NCBI GenBank assembly: GCA_007844125.1
Contig: CM017567.1
Span: forward strand, 8,454,196-8,518,195
Source: Sinonovacula constricta
Taxonomy: Eukaryota; Mollusca; Bivalvia; Cardiida; Solecurtidae
DNA length: 64,000 nt
Direction of reading: 5' to 3'
Made by a program: the position numbers and the translations under genes. Numbering within the stretch: position 1 is the first letter of the stretch; every line of letters begins with the position of its first letter. The notes beneath the pieces are model-generated. The model worked only from the letters and a program-made list of their open reading frames with translations, ran no database searches and had not been told where the DNA came from. Of the stretch, positions 24,560-37,440 are shown piece by piece.

Positions 24560-24605
24560 AGCTGTCTGATCAGGATCTGCACTATTTGTTGTCTAGTACT
24601 TCTAT
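24560..24605. repeat. Right arm of palindromic element bounding the 33-bp array
   Basis: AAGCTGTCTGATCAGGATCT then GCACTATTTGTTGTCTAGTA follows the last 33-bp unit within about 20 bases. It is a good match to the right half of the dispersed palindromic element. Confidence 0.8.
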
Positions 24606-26660
24606 TTACTTTTGCATGTGGTTTTAATTAATAAGGCAGAAACCTAACAGTTCAAAATCCAACCTGAGCATCCAATTGGGGAAGTAAGTCAGAAGTAATT
24701 TCGCAATTCATTCTACAAGTTTCAACTAATTCAAGGTGCCATATTAAATTATCTCTATCGAGAAACAGCAAAATAGGGACTAATGTAGGACAAAAATAGG
24801 TTTAAGCAATACTGCACTTTTTTACAGGTCTGATCTTAGTCAAGATATTTAAGGTAAGCTAATTTAATGTAGGATACTTCAGATTGTAGGCCTACGATAG
24901 CCTGATTAAGTTTAGACTGGAGATAGCCTGGTTGGGTAAAGCATAATAGCATAATAGCCATGAAGGTTTATTGACCATTGACAGGTAGTTAATAACATCA
25001 AAGGTTTCTGGGAACAGAATAGACCCATGGGTATATTAGGAACTTTTATCTATATGGTAGATGGGGTAATAAGATGTTTGAGATGAGTTTTTGATAAAAG
25101 AAAATGGGTGTAAACAAGTATTTTTAAATGCTATGTGGCTTTTATTTATATTTTGCCAGATGATATGAACTTTATCTGTTATAAACATGTTGTTGTTGTT
25201 TTTTTATTGCAAAAACTAAAGGAAACTACTTCCTTTTAATGTAATCAATAAAACTATTTATCAAGTATACAAAAACTCACTTAAAGAAATAAATAAACAT
25301 GTACTTTCTGCTTCAACATATAAATATTAACATAGAATTCAAGCATACAGCCTTTCATTACTCCAATGTGGAGAAAAATACATGAAAAAGTAAAAAAAGC
25401 ACCTACTTTATTGTACCTTCACCACAGCATTTTTTAATAGGGCTCCGTTTACTAGGTAACTCACACAGTACATGTACTTGATATCTTATATGAATAATGC
25501 CTGAACAATTTAGGATAGGGCATTCAAATGGTACTAGGACCAGCACATCACTAGCCCTTTTAGTGTCTGTACTTGGAAGTCAATGTCACTTCAATAAGTA
25601 ACATTAAAGCTTCAATATGACTCCCTTTTATTACTTGCACTATATATGGTTATGATAATGTTGAACATAAAAATGGCGCTCAATATTTTTTTGCTCCCTT
25701 TTATTAACAGCTATTACATGACATTAACGCATGAATAGTCATTCAGATAAAATATTTAAGTAAGCAGATTTGAGCTTGTGATTTATAAGTGTTTCTAGTG
25801 CATCCCAACTAAAGGCTACTAGCAGACTGTTTTTGATGCTTTAATGGTGTCTATCAATAAATGTTATCAAATGCATCTAATGTCTATGAATGATAAAAGT
25901 ATGATAACCCTGTAAAGATTTCATATACTTTCATAAAAAGTGAAAACAATAATATGATAGCTGGTTTCAAATCTTAAAAGGTTTAATGCACAATAAAAAT
26001 GGTGATTGTTTATTGCCACACAGTTTAAAGCTGCTTTTTTCATCTAAAACTGATTTTTTGTTTGAACCTGGTTTAAAAAAAAAAAAAAAGATTGTACTCA
26101 GCATTTTATTTCAACATAAAGACCCAGTACAAAGGTCAGGCTTAGACAAAGAGAACAGATCTAGATCAGCCAAATCCAGCTGGGAGCTGTATGATCAGGA
26201 ATTACACTATTTATTGTAATACTTTTTTCAATACAAAGGGTTACATATTGATAATCTTTGTAAACATGAAACATAGTATGGTACCAATTTGTATCAAAAT
26301 ACTCAAACTCTAACCATATGCATGTATTTAAAAAATGTCACATTGCATCTTAATTATAAATAGTTTGTGAGTCTAACTAACATACTTGTGGTTGAAATAC
26401 GTTCTCCATAGCTGACAGCCATGTGTCAGGTTACTTGTTAATGTATACTAGTGGGCTATAGTCAGGTCCTTCGTTGCTCTGGCTGTGAAATATGGCCATG
26501 TAATGTTTTATGTTGCCCCTGGTTACTTTTTTACGTTAAAAGGGTAGGGTCTTGTTGAACTAAAGTATATATGGCAAGAAAGTGGCTTGGCTGTCAGAAC
26601 AGGGGAAAAAAAATGCAGTACCTCTGACCCTAAATGGTTTGATATGGGCCTACAGAATTC
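24606..26660. other. Intron, no gene seen
   Basis: AT-rich sequence with no exon signature. A palindromic element lies at 26135-26222 and a poly-A tract at 26074-26089. Confidence 0.55.
26135..26222. repeat. Palindromic dispersed element
   Basis: GTCAGGCTTAGACAAAGAGA, CAGATCTAGATCAGCC, then AGCTGGGAGCTGTATGATCA and GGAATTACACTATTTATTGT: both arms with the GGGAGCTG centre. Confidence 0.75.
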
Positions 26661-26664
26661 CTGA

Positions 26665-26935
26665 TGTTGAGAAGGACTGTGGTGGTGATGAGGGCAATGA
26701 GGAGGAGGATGGTGGTAATAATGATAAAAAGGACTAGGAAAATGGTTACATTGATGGTGATGATGATGATAACAATGATGATGATAATGATGATGAACAT
26801 GGTGGTTATGATGATGATAAGAGGGATAGTGAAGATGATGATGATGGCGGAAGTGATAATGATGATGATGAGAAACATGGTGATGATGATGATGAGATGA
26901 TGATGATGATGATGGAAGTGATAATGATGAGAAAT
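26665..26935. repeat. GAT/GGT trinucleotide-rich microsatellite
   Basis: A cryptic (GAT)n/(GGT)n tract. It explains the 142-codon His-rich, 103-codon Ile-rich and 78-codon Met-rich frames that overlap here; none looks like a gene. Confidence 0.93.
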
Positions 26936-27779
26936 AAGCATAGTTGGACAAATATTATTACAATGATTCCAGTTAGCTTAAACATTATTTATTCTATTAC
27001 ATTATATATATGACTACACAATCAAGTTTTTTAATTTTAAGCACCATTTGAGTTAAAGTAATCTGATATGTGTGGCAACTTGGATTAAAATACTTTATGA
27101 TTAATGTAACTAGATGAAATATAATCCCTAAAAAAAACAGATCAACATAGACATGATAGGACATAATGTACTACAAAATAGGATCCAGGCACAGTCATTT
27201 AAAACCTGCAACGCAATATCTCCATGACTCATCATGATGTAAAATATTTCCATAAACATTTGATGTTGTTTTTGTAATAGAAGGCCTTTTTAGTTATTAT
27301 TTATGGGTTTAATGTCCTGTCAACAGCTACCTAGTTATTGCATTACGATGGATCAATAAAAGGCCATTCAAATTTGATTTTTCTTATTTAAGAGATGAAG
27401 GTAAACAATTTGATTACTTTTTAGTAGTAAACTGAAAATTCTTCTACTTTTTTTTGACCCTGTATCACGAAAAAAAATTTTTTTTTGGTGTTTGTAATAA
27501 AAAGAAATTTTTATATATGTTAAAGCATGTCTATTTATTGCAATTGTTTGTGGATAGAAAAAATTTGCCTCTGATTTTAGTAAGAGAAGTATTCCATAGA
27601 TTTCAATGTGCGGATGGGGTATGCTTTCAACAGGTAGGTTGCTAGATAAGTAACATGCTGTTGTTGCATAACATAATATTATACCCAGTTTAATTATCTA
27701 ATTAATTTATAACTTGTATATATGTCCAAAATAAACAAGTTTATCCATTTAACTCAAAGTAGTGCTTGGCATGTTTGTA

Positions 27780-27985
27780 TAAAGAAAAGACAAATAGTGT
27801 AGATCCAGATCAGCCAGTCAATTTATTGCCAGTTTGGCCCCTAATGCTCATTTTACTACAGGTTTGGTCCCTAATGCTCAATTTACCACCAGATCAGCGC
27901 CTTATGCTCAATTTACCGCCAGATCAGCGCCTAATGCTCAACTTACTGCCACATCAGCCCCTAATGCTCAATACAGAGCAGCCCT
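27780..27985. repeat. Palindromic left arm followed by about five 30-bp tandem units
   Basis: CAAATAGTGTAGATCCAGAT then CAGCCAG is the left arm. It is followed without a gap by units of about 30 bp built on CCTAATGCTCAATTTACCGC and CAGATCAGCG, ending at CAGCCCTGTTAGACTC. The unit contains the GATCAG word of the arm. Confidence 0.8.
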
Positions 27986-28064
27986 GTTAGACTCTCTACC
28001 AGAATATACTGAGCAATACAGATGGAAACATTGAACATAGCATTTGGACTTAAGTTTGAGTGTT

Positions 28065-28375
28065 TATTGGGATTTACCATCCCATCAACAGTATTTCAGT
28101 TATCTGGAGACAGTGTCCACTTGAAGCAGATATAGTGCTGCCTTCACTGTGTATAGCATGCAGTGAACATCAGGCATGATACTAAACCCAGTCAAATAAT
28201 CCTGACACTGGGCTAACCAGCCATGGAACTACCCTTATATCTGCGTCAGTGTTAGCAAGGGAGCTATACCACTACCAGCTTTCACAACTTAGTTATGTCA
28301 TAGCCCGGGTTCAAACCCAAGGCCTCCTCTGCCTGCAGCCAATGCCCTACCAACTCTGCTACCAGGTCTAGCTTA
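28065..28375 (-). mobile_element. SINE-A, near full length, with tRNA-like head
   Basis: On the minus strand the element starts with a tRNA-like head: GTAGCAGAGTTGGTAGGGCA (A box region) and TTGGGTTTGAACCC (B box). The body shared with 43383-43640 follows, and the 3' end reads GATGGGATGGTAAATCC. This is the best preserved head among the copies. It is transcribed by RNA polymerase III in active families (family knowledge). Confidence 0.85.
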
Positions 28376-28439
28376 AGTTGATTGCCTGGGATCAAGTAAA
28401 TGATTTCCAAAGCATAAGACGGCACCCCACTCTTACTGC

Positions 28440-28600
28440 CTGTTCACATCATAGTCTAGTGATAGACTGACTGACTTGTAACTTTTCTGACCTCACAGAG
28501 TAAGTTTTAGTCCAGGTCTGGGTGAAGGACTTAATTTCAGAAGGTATTCCATCTGACCTGTGGTGTGCCAGTGGTTCTACTCAGACATTTATCTGGGATC
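28440..28600 (+). mobile_element. SINE-B copy, diverged, plus orientation
   Basis: Head-like TAGTCTAGTGATAGACTGAC and a B-box remnant (AGTTTTAGTCCAGG) are followed by CCAGTGGTTCTACTCAGACA, the body block also seen at 53270-53440. The 3' part is lost. Confidence 0.5.
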
Positions 28601-31337
28601 TTACTTGACCAAAATAGCTGGATGTGAATTTAATTACCATAATTGTTACTGTGATGTATTTGAAATACAAACACACTATTTCAACCGGTCAGTTGTGGAT
28701 CTATTAAAATTAAATAATATTTACCAAAGATGTAAAGCCATTCAGTTTATCAGCCACTACCCTCTCTATATTATAATAGTTCAAATCAAAGAATATTTTC
28801 CTTACACTATGCATGAATGAGTAGAAAAAGGTATGCAGGTGGTTATTGAACCTTACTGTAAGCTGTTTATACATCATTTACTACATACTCTATCCATAAG
28901 TATGCTATAAAAATTCTGAACAAATTGAAGTGATTCTCTTATTTTTATGTAATTCCCATCGGAATTTTAAAGAAGTAACAATTACCTTATAAATTAAAGA
29001 CAAATAAATAAAAACTTGTCAGATATTGAATATTTACCAAGTAAATATTTTAGCACTTTCTTTAAATGGACAGCTTTGTAAATGGAAGAACTTGAAGTGG
29101 AACACTCAAAGAAAAGGACATTAACATAGATATTAGGTGATAGAGTAGTCCTAACAATGACAGCACAAAACCCAGGAACAACAATAACAATAAGGAAATA
29201 ATATGTCCTTTTATATTGAGTTCATTCACATGTGCTGTATTTCTTATGAGAAAGATAGTTTTGATTATGTAAATATAATCACGATCATTCTTGCATTGAG
29301 GACAATTTGTTTGTTTATTGAATTATTGTCCCACTATTGAGGACAGACACTGCTCAATATTAATATAGAAAGCTCTTGGCAATGTTAGTTCTAATGACTA
29401 AGACTATTTACTGTATATTGCTCCAGGTACTCAGTACATGAGTACAGAAACTTAGTACCTGACTACTGGTTATACACAGGAAGTGGGCAGTAAATAGATA
29501 TCAATATAAGTTAAATAATTGTTTCCCACCTGACTATAATCTAAAGGGTTTAAACTTCAAAAACATGTGAAAGAGCACAAAATTAAGGGAAGTTTTGCAG
29601 GATTTTATGGTTCTCTTGTATAATTTTCATTGGTACAATTTGATACAAAATAGCTTAAATGTGCCAAATGAATTTAAAACACAATAATATCACTTGTATC
29701 TTAACCCAGACTATTTTATTAGTTGTTCTGATTCCAGTAGATATTTTTGCAAATACAGAGATATTTTATGACTTAATTTAACCTATTATATATATCCAGA
29801 CATATGACCAATATGTCCATGTATGATGAAGTATGGTGTTTTAATTACAAACATATCTTATAAAAAGAAATCCATCCCTACCTTCAGTATAATATATACA
29901 TATTAATTATAATGAGCTTTTCTGTTCATGCAGTTTACTCACTTGAAAAAACAAACTTTCACCTAATATATTTTCTTTGCATCTCTCAGCAGGTTACTTT
30001 CTACAACCTAATTCATTGCGGCCACCCCCCTCCCTGTAACATCAAATAGCTCCCAGGGACTAATTTATATTCTGAAGTCAGTCCAAATTTTTACCTTATT
30101 TAACCCTTTACTTGCTGGAAACACCATTTTTACCATAAACATAAAACATTCCTCATCCTGAAATGTAATATTACCATACTAATTAGTTTTCAAGTAAATA
30201 ATAAATGTGTTAGTAGTTTTCAGTTGAAAAACAATTGGTTAGTTGAATAATTATTGTTTATTATGAATATAATTATTAAATAATTTTCAGTAATTATATT
30301 TGGGCTGCTGGATGAATGAGGGCAGTGCGGATTTGGACGAGACCAAAAGAGGTACTTTCGCTAAACTCTTGTTAGATTTATAATTAGTTAAATTTGTAAT
30401 AAAATTGAGAATAAGAAGAAGTAGTCGTTTTCTTTAGGAGCCCCTCTATGCCACAATCCTGATGGTGACCATGAAGAAAAGAGCTAAACTTTAGTAAACA
30501 TCACATACCTTTTGTATCTTTTAAGATCAACCTTACTCTAAACATGTTATTTTTTCAATGAAACATTATTTTCAATAATTATTTTCATAACAATGATATT
30601 ACTCAATGCTTAAAAGTACATGAGTGTAAATAAAAGCAAGTGCAGCCAGTGTAAATGTCTTTTAAAAAGGCCTAAGGGCCGAAAATTTGAGAAAAGAATG
30701 AGATTTAGTTTATATGTATGTAATGCCCTTTAGAAACATCTTTCATTAACTTTGTGACCCCTTTGTGTTCTATTCAAAGCCAATTTTTTTCATCCATCAC
30801 AGTTTTCCTGCATCTTTAACCAAATATTTAAAAATAATAATGATAAAATGTTTGCATACTGTTCAAAGCTGCCTGGCTACTAACACAAATTCTTCAACAA
30901 TGATTGGATCAATAAAACATTATTTAAATGTAACTATTATGCACCATCCTACCTTCTTCCAGCTTTTGCCAAAACAGACCTACTTATTCCCTTAACCATA
31001 TATAAATGAAGTATTAATCTGCAAGGGTTTACAAAGTGTCCCATTTAAGCCAACTTTGGCAAATAACAGATCTTCTCGTACTTTTTGAAGCCCAACACAA
31101 CATTTTTCAATATTTCATTGTGACAAGATGAAGTGGGTTGTAGTGTTGGAAGGTAAAACCTAGCCAATTGTGGCCACATATTTATAAAATGGTGAAATGA
31201 AATATAGTTTTAAAATACAGTCTACAGCAGTACAAACAAAATACTTTCACAAATTATTGTTAATGTTGATAGAAAGATTATATTTTATCAGAGATGTTAA
31301 GTAAAAATTAACAGTACCAGGTGTAGATTCAGGATTT

Positions 31338-31349
31338 ATTGTTGTTGTT

Positions 31350-31379
<30 letters not shown>
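31338..31379. repeat. GTT trinucleotide microsatellite
   Basis: Runs of TTG/GTT, about 13 units with one interruption. Confidence 0.95.
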
Positions 31380-31382
<3 letters not shown>

Positions 31383-32454
31383 GGGTGGGGGAGAAAGGAT
31401 CCAAAGTGAGCAAGCACCAGAGGCACTTGTCGTGCTAGGGGGATCTGGGGGCATACTCAACAATAAAACTTTTAAAATGTAGCTGCCAAATAGAGAAATT
31501 TCCTGCATTTAGAGAAGCTGCTAAAACCTTTTCAGTGATTACGAATGTTTGTATCTTTGGCACCAAAGATAATCTTTAATTATCTTTTTTCATTGGATGA
31601 GGGCACAGGTCAAAGTAAGTGATAACCAGGTACACATAGTGTCAGGGGGTCTGGAGGCATGCTCCACACAGGGAGTATTTGACATCTAGAAGACAAATAG
31701 TGTCATCTCCTGCATTTCAGATGCTGGACAGACCTTTATAGAAAGTATGTTTTTATACACATTGTTTAATTTCAATGTGTTTTTAATATTTTTAGGTGTA
31801 AATACTTGCTTACTGTTCTTACCTATAGCACTGAACACATGTAATGGTTAAAAAAACCTTCAAGGAATTTTAGAAAAAAAAACCTACCATGGAACCTCCC
31901 CTGCATCCGCTAGGTCCGTCCATGAGTACATCTCTGGCTTTATAGAGAATTCATATTGAAATCAACTTTTAATGCCAGGTACATAATGTCAGAACCACAT
32001 GAACAACTCTCTACCAAATGCACAAAGAAAATATTTTAGACTATATGTCCACTCAAAACTCATAAGTAAGGCTGTTTATCTCAATCTCAATTTTATACTG
32101 GTTTTACTGGTCCTAGTATATTGCTAGTTGTCAATGAAACAGTTTAAAAGAATGACAAACTGACAATAATAAGTCCGTAACCATGTTATGGAGTTTGTTT
32201 TATGTAAGAGTGACTATCCTTGCCTGGACATCTGCAGGTTTTAACATTAGAAGGTGTGTTACTGGTGTTGGTCAGTCTCATTTGTGATATTTATTTTATG
32301 AGAGGCCTCGTCTGTCAGGAGTGTGTCAGGTGACAAGTGGACTGCGTGTGGCCACATGTCCTGGTCATCGTGTCCAGGTGTCAGCCCACCTGCAGCCAGC
32401 TGTCACTCAAATCCACATTGGACCAATACTGCTATTTAAAACTGTTTTTTGTTG

Positions 32455-32640
32455 TTGTAAGTTACATCACATGGACACATTATGGTCATATTGATGATAT
32501 CTAGCCTATTACTGGTGAAGGAAGACATCAGACATATGTCTGGATAGTTTTTTACCCCTACAGAGAATTGAACCCATAAGGTGAGGGGCTGAGGATTTAC
32601 AAGTTCACTTACTGCTTGACCTTAGGCTCTCCACTCTTAA
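32455..32640 (-). mobile_element. SINE-B copy (tRNA-derived)
   Basis: A minus-strand B box-like TATGGGTTCAATTC lies near 32573. The body GGTGAAGGAAGACATCAGAC and TTATGGTCATATTGATGATA in plus orientation match the other SINE-B copies. A TTTTTTGTTGTTGTAAG tail side marks the 3' end. Confidence 0.75.
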
Positions 32641-32894
32641 ACTTGTAGCCCACTACATCTGGTTATAAACCATTACTCAAAAGAAGGTTGTATGCTCAGA
32701 ACTTAAAGCAACTTGAACAAGCTTGGTCAATTTGCATTTTCTTTAAACAGTAATTAAGAAAAAGCAAAATTTAGTTAAAACTTACATTCAAGTATTAAGC
32801 CCTGATCACAAAATTATATGTAAACAAGCTGTCTTTTCAAATATCCTTTTGACTCAGCTCTTAGCTTCCTGTATACATACTTACACGACAGATG

Positions 32895-32975
32895 AAAATA
32901 GTGCAGATCCTGATCAGTCTAATCCCATATAACAGCCTGATTAGGAGCTATACTATTTACTACAGAGTTTCTAGC
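32895..32975. repeat. Palindromic dispersed element adjoining an array
   Basis: ATAGTGCAGATCCTGATCAG, then CCTGATTAGGAGCTATACTA and TTTACTACAGAGTTTCTAGC. The right arm runs directly into the 25-bp array that follows. Confidence 0.8.
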
Positions 32976-33605
32976 ATTAAAGTGCTCCAGGGTTGCTAGC
33001 ATCATAGTTCTACTGAGTTTCTTGCAGTAAAGTGCTGCAGAGTTTCTAGCATTAAAGTGCTCCAGGGTTTCTAGCATTATAGTTCTACTGAGTTTCTAGC
33101 ATTAAAGTGCTGCAGAGTTTCTAGCATTATAGTTCTGCTGAGTTTCTAGCATTAAAGTGCTGCAGAGTTTCTAGCATTATAGTACTGCAGAGTTTCAAGC
33201 AGTAAAGTGCTGCAGAATTTCTAGCATTATAGTTCTGCTGAGTTTCTAGCATTAAAGTTCTGCTGAGTTTCTAGCATTATGGTGCTGCTGAACTTCTAGC
33301 ATTATAGTGCTGCTAAGTTTCTAGCATTATGGTGCTGCAGAGTTTCAATCAGTTAAGTGCTGCAGAATTTCTGGCATTATAGTTCTGAGTTTTGAGCATT
33401 GAAGTGCTACAGAGTTTCTAGCATTTAAGTGCTGAAGAGTTTCTGGCATTATAGTTCCACTGAGTTTCTAGCATTAAAGTTCTGCAGAGTTTCTAGCATT
33501 AAAGTGCTGCTGAATTCTGGCATTATAGTGCTGAAGATTTTCTGCATTAAAGTGCTGCTGATTTTCTGGGTATATAGTGCTGCAGAGTTTCTAGCAGTAT
33601 GTCTA
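32965..33605. repeat. 25-bp minisatellite
   Basis: About 25 diverged units built on GAGTTTCTAGCATTAAAGTG followed by CTGCA. The first unit overlaps the end of the palindromic element (ACTACAGAGTTTCTAGCATT), where the family normally reads GCTGCTAAGTTTCTAGCC. Confidence 0.9.
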
Positions 33606-33939
33606 AGCAGTTTTGCATAACAATGTAAGGAGATCACTAAGAATTAGTATGGGCTACATGTATAAACTAATGTAGCAAGCTGATGGTTAAAGTTTGTAAA
33701 ACAAGATATGCCATGGCATGTTTATGTATTTAAAGCTGTTTCATCTCAACAACATTGTTGGAATTTATGTCATATGACATAAACATTACACTGATTTGAA
33801 AAATATTCACCCAATAAGTTAAATAAACACAAAGTGTGGATCATGATGTTTTATCTGTCACATACACATGCTATACTGTGACCCGAATTACTATTAATGC
33901 AAAGGTTTCAAGATGAAACTTACCAGCAAATTGGGTTAA

Positions 33940-34015
33940 GCTCTCTGTGGAAACTGGCTGATCTGGATCTACACAATTTACATCAGACTTATTTATTATT
34001 GATAAGCAGGCTAAG
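33940..34015. repeat. Palindromic dispersed element, partial
   Basis: ACTGGCTGATCTGGATCTAC and ACAATTTACATC form a right arm, followed by AAGCAGGCTAAGAG, the outer block in reverse. Confidence 0.55.
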
Positions 34016-34519
34016 AGACAACTGCACAAATACATGTATAAACCAACATAAAGTAGCAGGTCTATAAAACAACAATTTAAAATTAAGGATGTAAGACATT
34101 GCTTTGAAAACTTCTACTTCTTCATTTCATAAATAATGAAATGATTTAACTATTTAAATTTAAAAAAAAAATAAAATAAAAAAAGCATTGAACAGAATAA
34201 GCAATTAAATAATAATTAAATAAAACCATAAAGTTGGTAATACAGTGACTATTTAGATCAAAAGCATTCCTTCCTAACTTATACATTTATTTGATGAATC
34301 AACACAATATATATAAAATAGTATAATAGCATAATTAGAGGCCTAATTAAAAGTTTTTCCAAATATAGCATATCTTATAATAAGCTCATTAACTAATTTA
34401 TTTATTTATATATGTAATTGTTGTAAACACATACAACATTCTAAGGTTCTTTGGGAAAACATCATTTTGAAGGATCACCTATAGTACATAAAACACAACT
34501 GTAATAACACCAGCTTAAC

Positions 34520-34605
34520 AAGAAATGGGCAGTGTAGATCTAGAACTGTCAGCTTGAACCGTTTGATTAGGATCTGCACTATTTGCTGCTAAGTTTCTAG
34601 CCAAA
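34520..34605. repeat. Palindromic dispersed element
   Basis: GGGCAGTGTAGATCTAGAAC is followed by GTTTGATTAGGATCTGCACT and ATTTGCTGCTAAGTTTCTAG. The right arm is nearly consensus. Confidence 0.75.
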
Positions 34606-35448
34606 ATGTCAAAACACTTTTATATGTAATAGTAAGAGGCACCAACACTTAGTTTAGGTTACGAATAAAATGTTGCATAACTTTTTTTGTATTTAACATT
34701 TTTAAAACAACCTGAACATAGTTTTATCACATGATTCCCCATGTTTTCCATTTAATATACCCCATTACATATTTTGTTATATTATACTAGTGTAATACAA
34801 TGTTTTAATTGATAACATCATCAACATCATCATAATACAGAGAGTCTTCTGGCACTATTTCACTAAGTATTTCTGCTAAAATTTCATAAAAATGTGTATT
34901 GGCAATTAAAATCATGTGATAAAAAGAATATGACACTCATTGTCAATAAATACAAACATTTATAAAACTTGTCCAGGAAATAAGCTTGTAAACTTGCCAT
35001 TGGCTCGGTTACTATTACTTTTCCTGAACTTGTTCAATAAATGTTTGTATAAAACAACAACTCTCGTCAGATCCTCTATGTGTTGAGCATGTTACATTTT
35101 CTATTTTTTAAAAAACACAAAATGCTAAATTTGTAACTTTGTAAATGATAGATTATGATATCATCACCATAACAGTTTTCCAAAAGATTGCAATTATTTT
35201 TGGTAAAAGAAATCAATTTATATAATTTATATTTATCAAGCTAATTTAGCTATTAAAAATTCCATTAACCTTTCAAAATATTCCAATTGTACATGCAAAA
35301 TTACACACCATAGTCAGATATGAAAACCTCAGTCATATTATCAGTATTATGACTAAGAGTAATGCAATATTTCCCTTAAATAGGAAGCGTCACATGTCTC
35401 TATGCATCATGTATATTATTATGCTTTACTCTTGCTAGACACAAAATT
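34606..35448. other. Intron, no gene seen
   Basis: Unique AT-rich sequence with no recognised feature. Confidence 0.5.
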
Positions 35449-36768
35449 GTTGACCTCGGGCAAACAGTGGGATCTGTACTTTTTCACTGCTGATCACAAG
35501 CTGTATACCTTTTACCTTTGCATGTAGTTGCAGAAAATATACAAATTTAGTTTGGACCTTCAACAAAATGGTAAGGGTCAATTGTGTCCTGCATGCTTGT
35601 AGTGAAACCCAACAACCATTCATTGGTTTTACAATAGCATTCATCTGTTATTTTTGGAGATTTGCCACATGCCTGAGTAGAACCACCAGTTGAATGCAAG
35701 CAAGTGAAACCTTCCTTTCAGATACATGAAAACTTCCTGGCCTATGAGGGGACGCGCAGCAAAGAAGGACTGAGTATTGTTGACCTCGGGCAAACAGTGG
35801 GATCTGTACTTTTTCACTGCTGATCACAAGCTGTATACCTTTTACCTTTGCATGTAGTTGCAGAAAATATACAAATTTAGTTTGGACCTTCAACAAAATG
35901 GTAAGGGTCAATTGTGTCCTGCATGCTTGTAGTGAAACCCAACAACCATTCATTGGTTTTACAATAGCATTCATCTGTTATTTTTGGAGATTTGCCACAT
36001 GCCTGAGTAGAACCACCAGTTGAATGCAAGCAAGTGAAACCTTCCTTTCAGATACATGAAAACTTCCTGGCCTATGAGGGGACGCGCAGCAAAGAAGGAC
36101 TGAGTATTGTTGACCTCGGGCAAACAGTGGGATCTGTACTTTTTCACTGCTGATCACAAGCTGTATACCTTTTACCTTTGCATGTAGTTGCAGAAAATAT
36201 ACAAATTTAGTTTGGACCTTCAACAAAATGGTAAGGGTCAATTGTGTCCTGCATGCTTGTAGTGAAACCCAACAACCATTCATTGGTTTTACAATAGCAT
36301 TCATCTGTTATTTTTGGAGATTTGCCACATGCCTGAGTAGAACCACCAGTTGAATGCAAGCAAGTGAAGCCTTCCTTTCAGATACATGAAAACTTCCTGG
36401 CCTATGAGGGGACGCGCAGCAAAGAAGGACTGAGTATTGTTGACCTCGGGCAAACAGTGGGATCTGTACTTTTTCACTGCTGATCACAAGCTGTATACCT
36501 TTTACCTTTGCATGTAGTTGCAGAAAATATACAAATTTAGTTTGGACCTTCAACAAAATGGTAAGGGTCAATTGTGTCCTGCATGCTTGTAGTGAAACCC
36601 AACAACCATTCATTGGTTTTACAATAGCATTCATCTGTTATTTTTGGAGATTTGCCACATGCCTGAGTAGAACCACCAGTTGAATGCAAGCAAGTGAAGC
36701 CTTCCTTTCAGATACATGAAAACTTCCTGGCGTATGTGGGGACGCGCAGCAAAGAAGGACTGAGTAAT
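35449..36768. repeat. 330-bp tandem repeat, four nearly identical copies
   Basis: Copies start with TGTTGACCTCGGGCAAACAG at about 35449, 35779, 36109 and 36439. By eye they differ at only a few bases (an A/G in GTGAA[A/G]CC, and two or three changes at the end of the last copy). Each carries the same 108-codon minus-strand frame starting ATGAATGCTATTG, closed by a stop within each unit; the first copy is cut to 69 codons by the left edge. I do not recognise the peptide. Near identity means recent expansion or homogenisation. Confidence 0.97.
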
Positions 36769-37349
36769 CCATCACAACAATATGCTGTATTTAGGGTAGA
36801 TTAAATCTAAAAATACCAGGCCTATAAGAAGCTTCTGTAATGAAGTGACCCCCATAAATGATCACCAGAGATATAATCCTGCAGTACGTATTTAACAACA
36901 CCATATACAAGGCTATTCAGAGAAGCTGGACTGACAGGTGCATTAATTAGGACTGTATCAGAACTACTGTAGCTGCTCTTTTTCAAGCTCTCAGTTTCAG
37001 CAGCAGTTGACTATCCTTTCAACTGCTAAAAAAGTTAATTTCTTAAATTATCAGTACTTTGTTGTTTTCCTTAAAAAATATGCAAAGGTTACTACACCGT
37101 AGGCATAGATTTGAATTGGAGGTTTGTAAGACCTTTTCTCCCAGAATGATTTGGCTGATATGGATGTATTCTACATGTCCTGGTCAACTTGTACTTCGCA
37201 GGTAACGGGAGAGGCTGACTAATGGCTTCTGGCTGAATAAGTGTCACTGAGGCTACTTCTAGCTTCTCTTGCCACATGGGTCATTTTTTGTTGTTGCTTT
37301 AGTGTATTGTTGTTGTTGTTTTTTGTGTTTTTATAACTCCAAACCTTAA

Positions 37350-37440
37350 CTTATCCTGCTAGATATAAATTGATCAGGCTTAGGCAAAAAGTGTCAATCC
37401 ACATTGGGCAGCTCCAACTGGGATCTACACTAAATGCTGC
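37350..37440. repeat. Palindromic dispersed element
   Basis: TCCTGCTAGATATAAATTGA, CAGGCTTAGGCAAAAAGTGT, then CAACTGGGATCTACACTAAA and TGCTGCTCAG: the long form with outer arm block. Confidence 0.7.

Larger units (their letters stand above)
28600..32890. other. Intron, mostly unique AT-rich sequence
   Basis: No exon signature is visible. A GTT microsatellite lies at 31338-31379 and a SINE-B copy at 32455-32640. Segments near 31380-31480 and 31600-31740 share words (GGGG...GATCTGGGGGCATACTC and GGTCTGGAGGCATGCTCC) and are probably two old copies of one further repeat. Confidence 0.55.

Noticed and set aside
23413..24627. Long overlapping frames of 375-389 codons on both strands
   Set aside because: They are translations of a 33-bp tandem repeat in several frames. 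The peptides are perfect 11-residue periodicities with no start context or exon structure.
26523..26951. His-rich 142-codon frame and Ile-/Met-rich companions
   Set aside because: They are products of a GAT/GGT trinucleotide tract read in different frames.
28300..28380. Possible functional tRNA gene
   Set aside because: A- and B-box-like words exist, but there is no full cloverleaf and the sequence continues into the SINE-A body. It is a tRNA-derived SINE head.
35435..36634. Four copies of a 108-codon frame as a small gene family
   Set aside because: They are parts of a 330-bp tandem repeat with no recognised homology, no splice or promoter evidence and no sign of codon-level constraint, since copies are nearly identical throughout.
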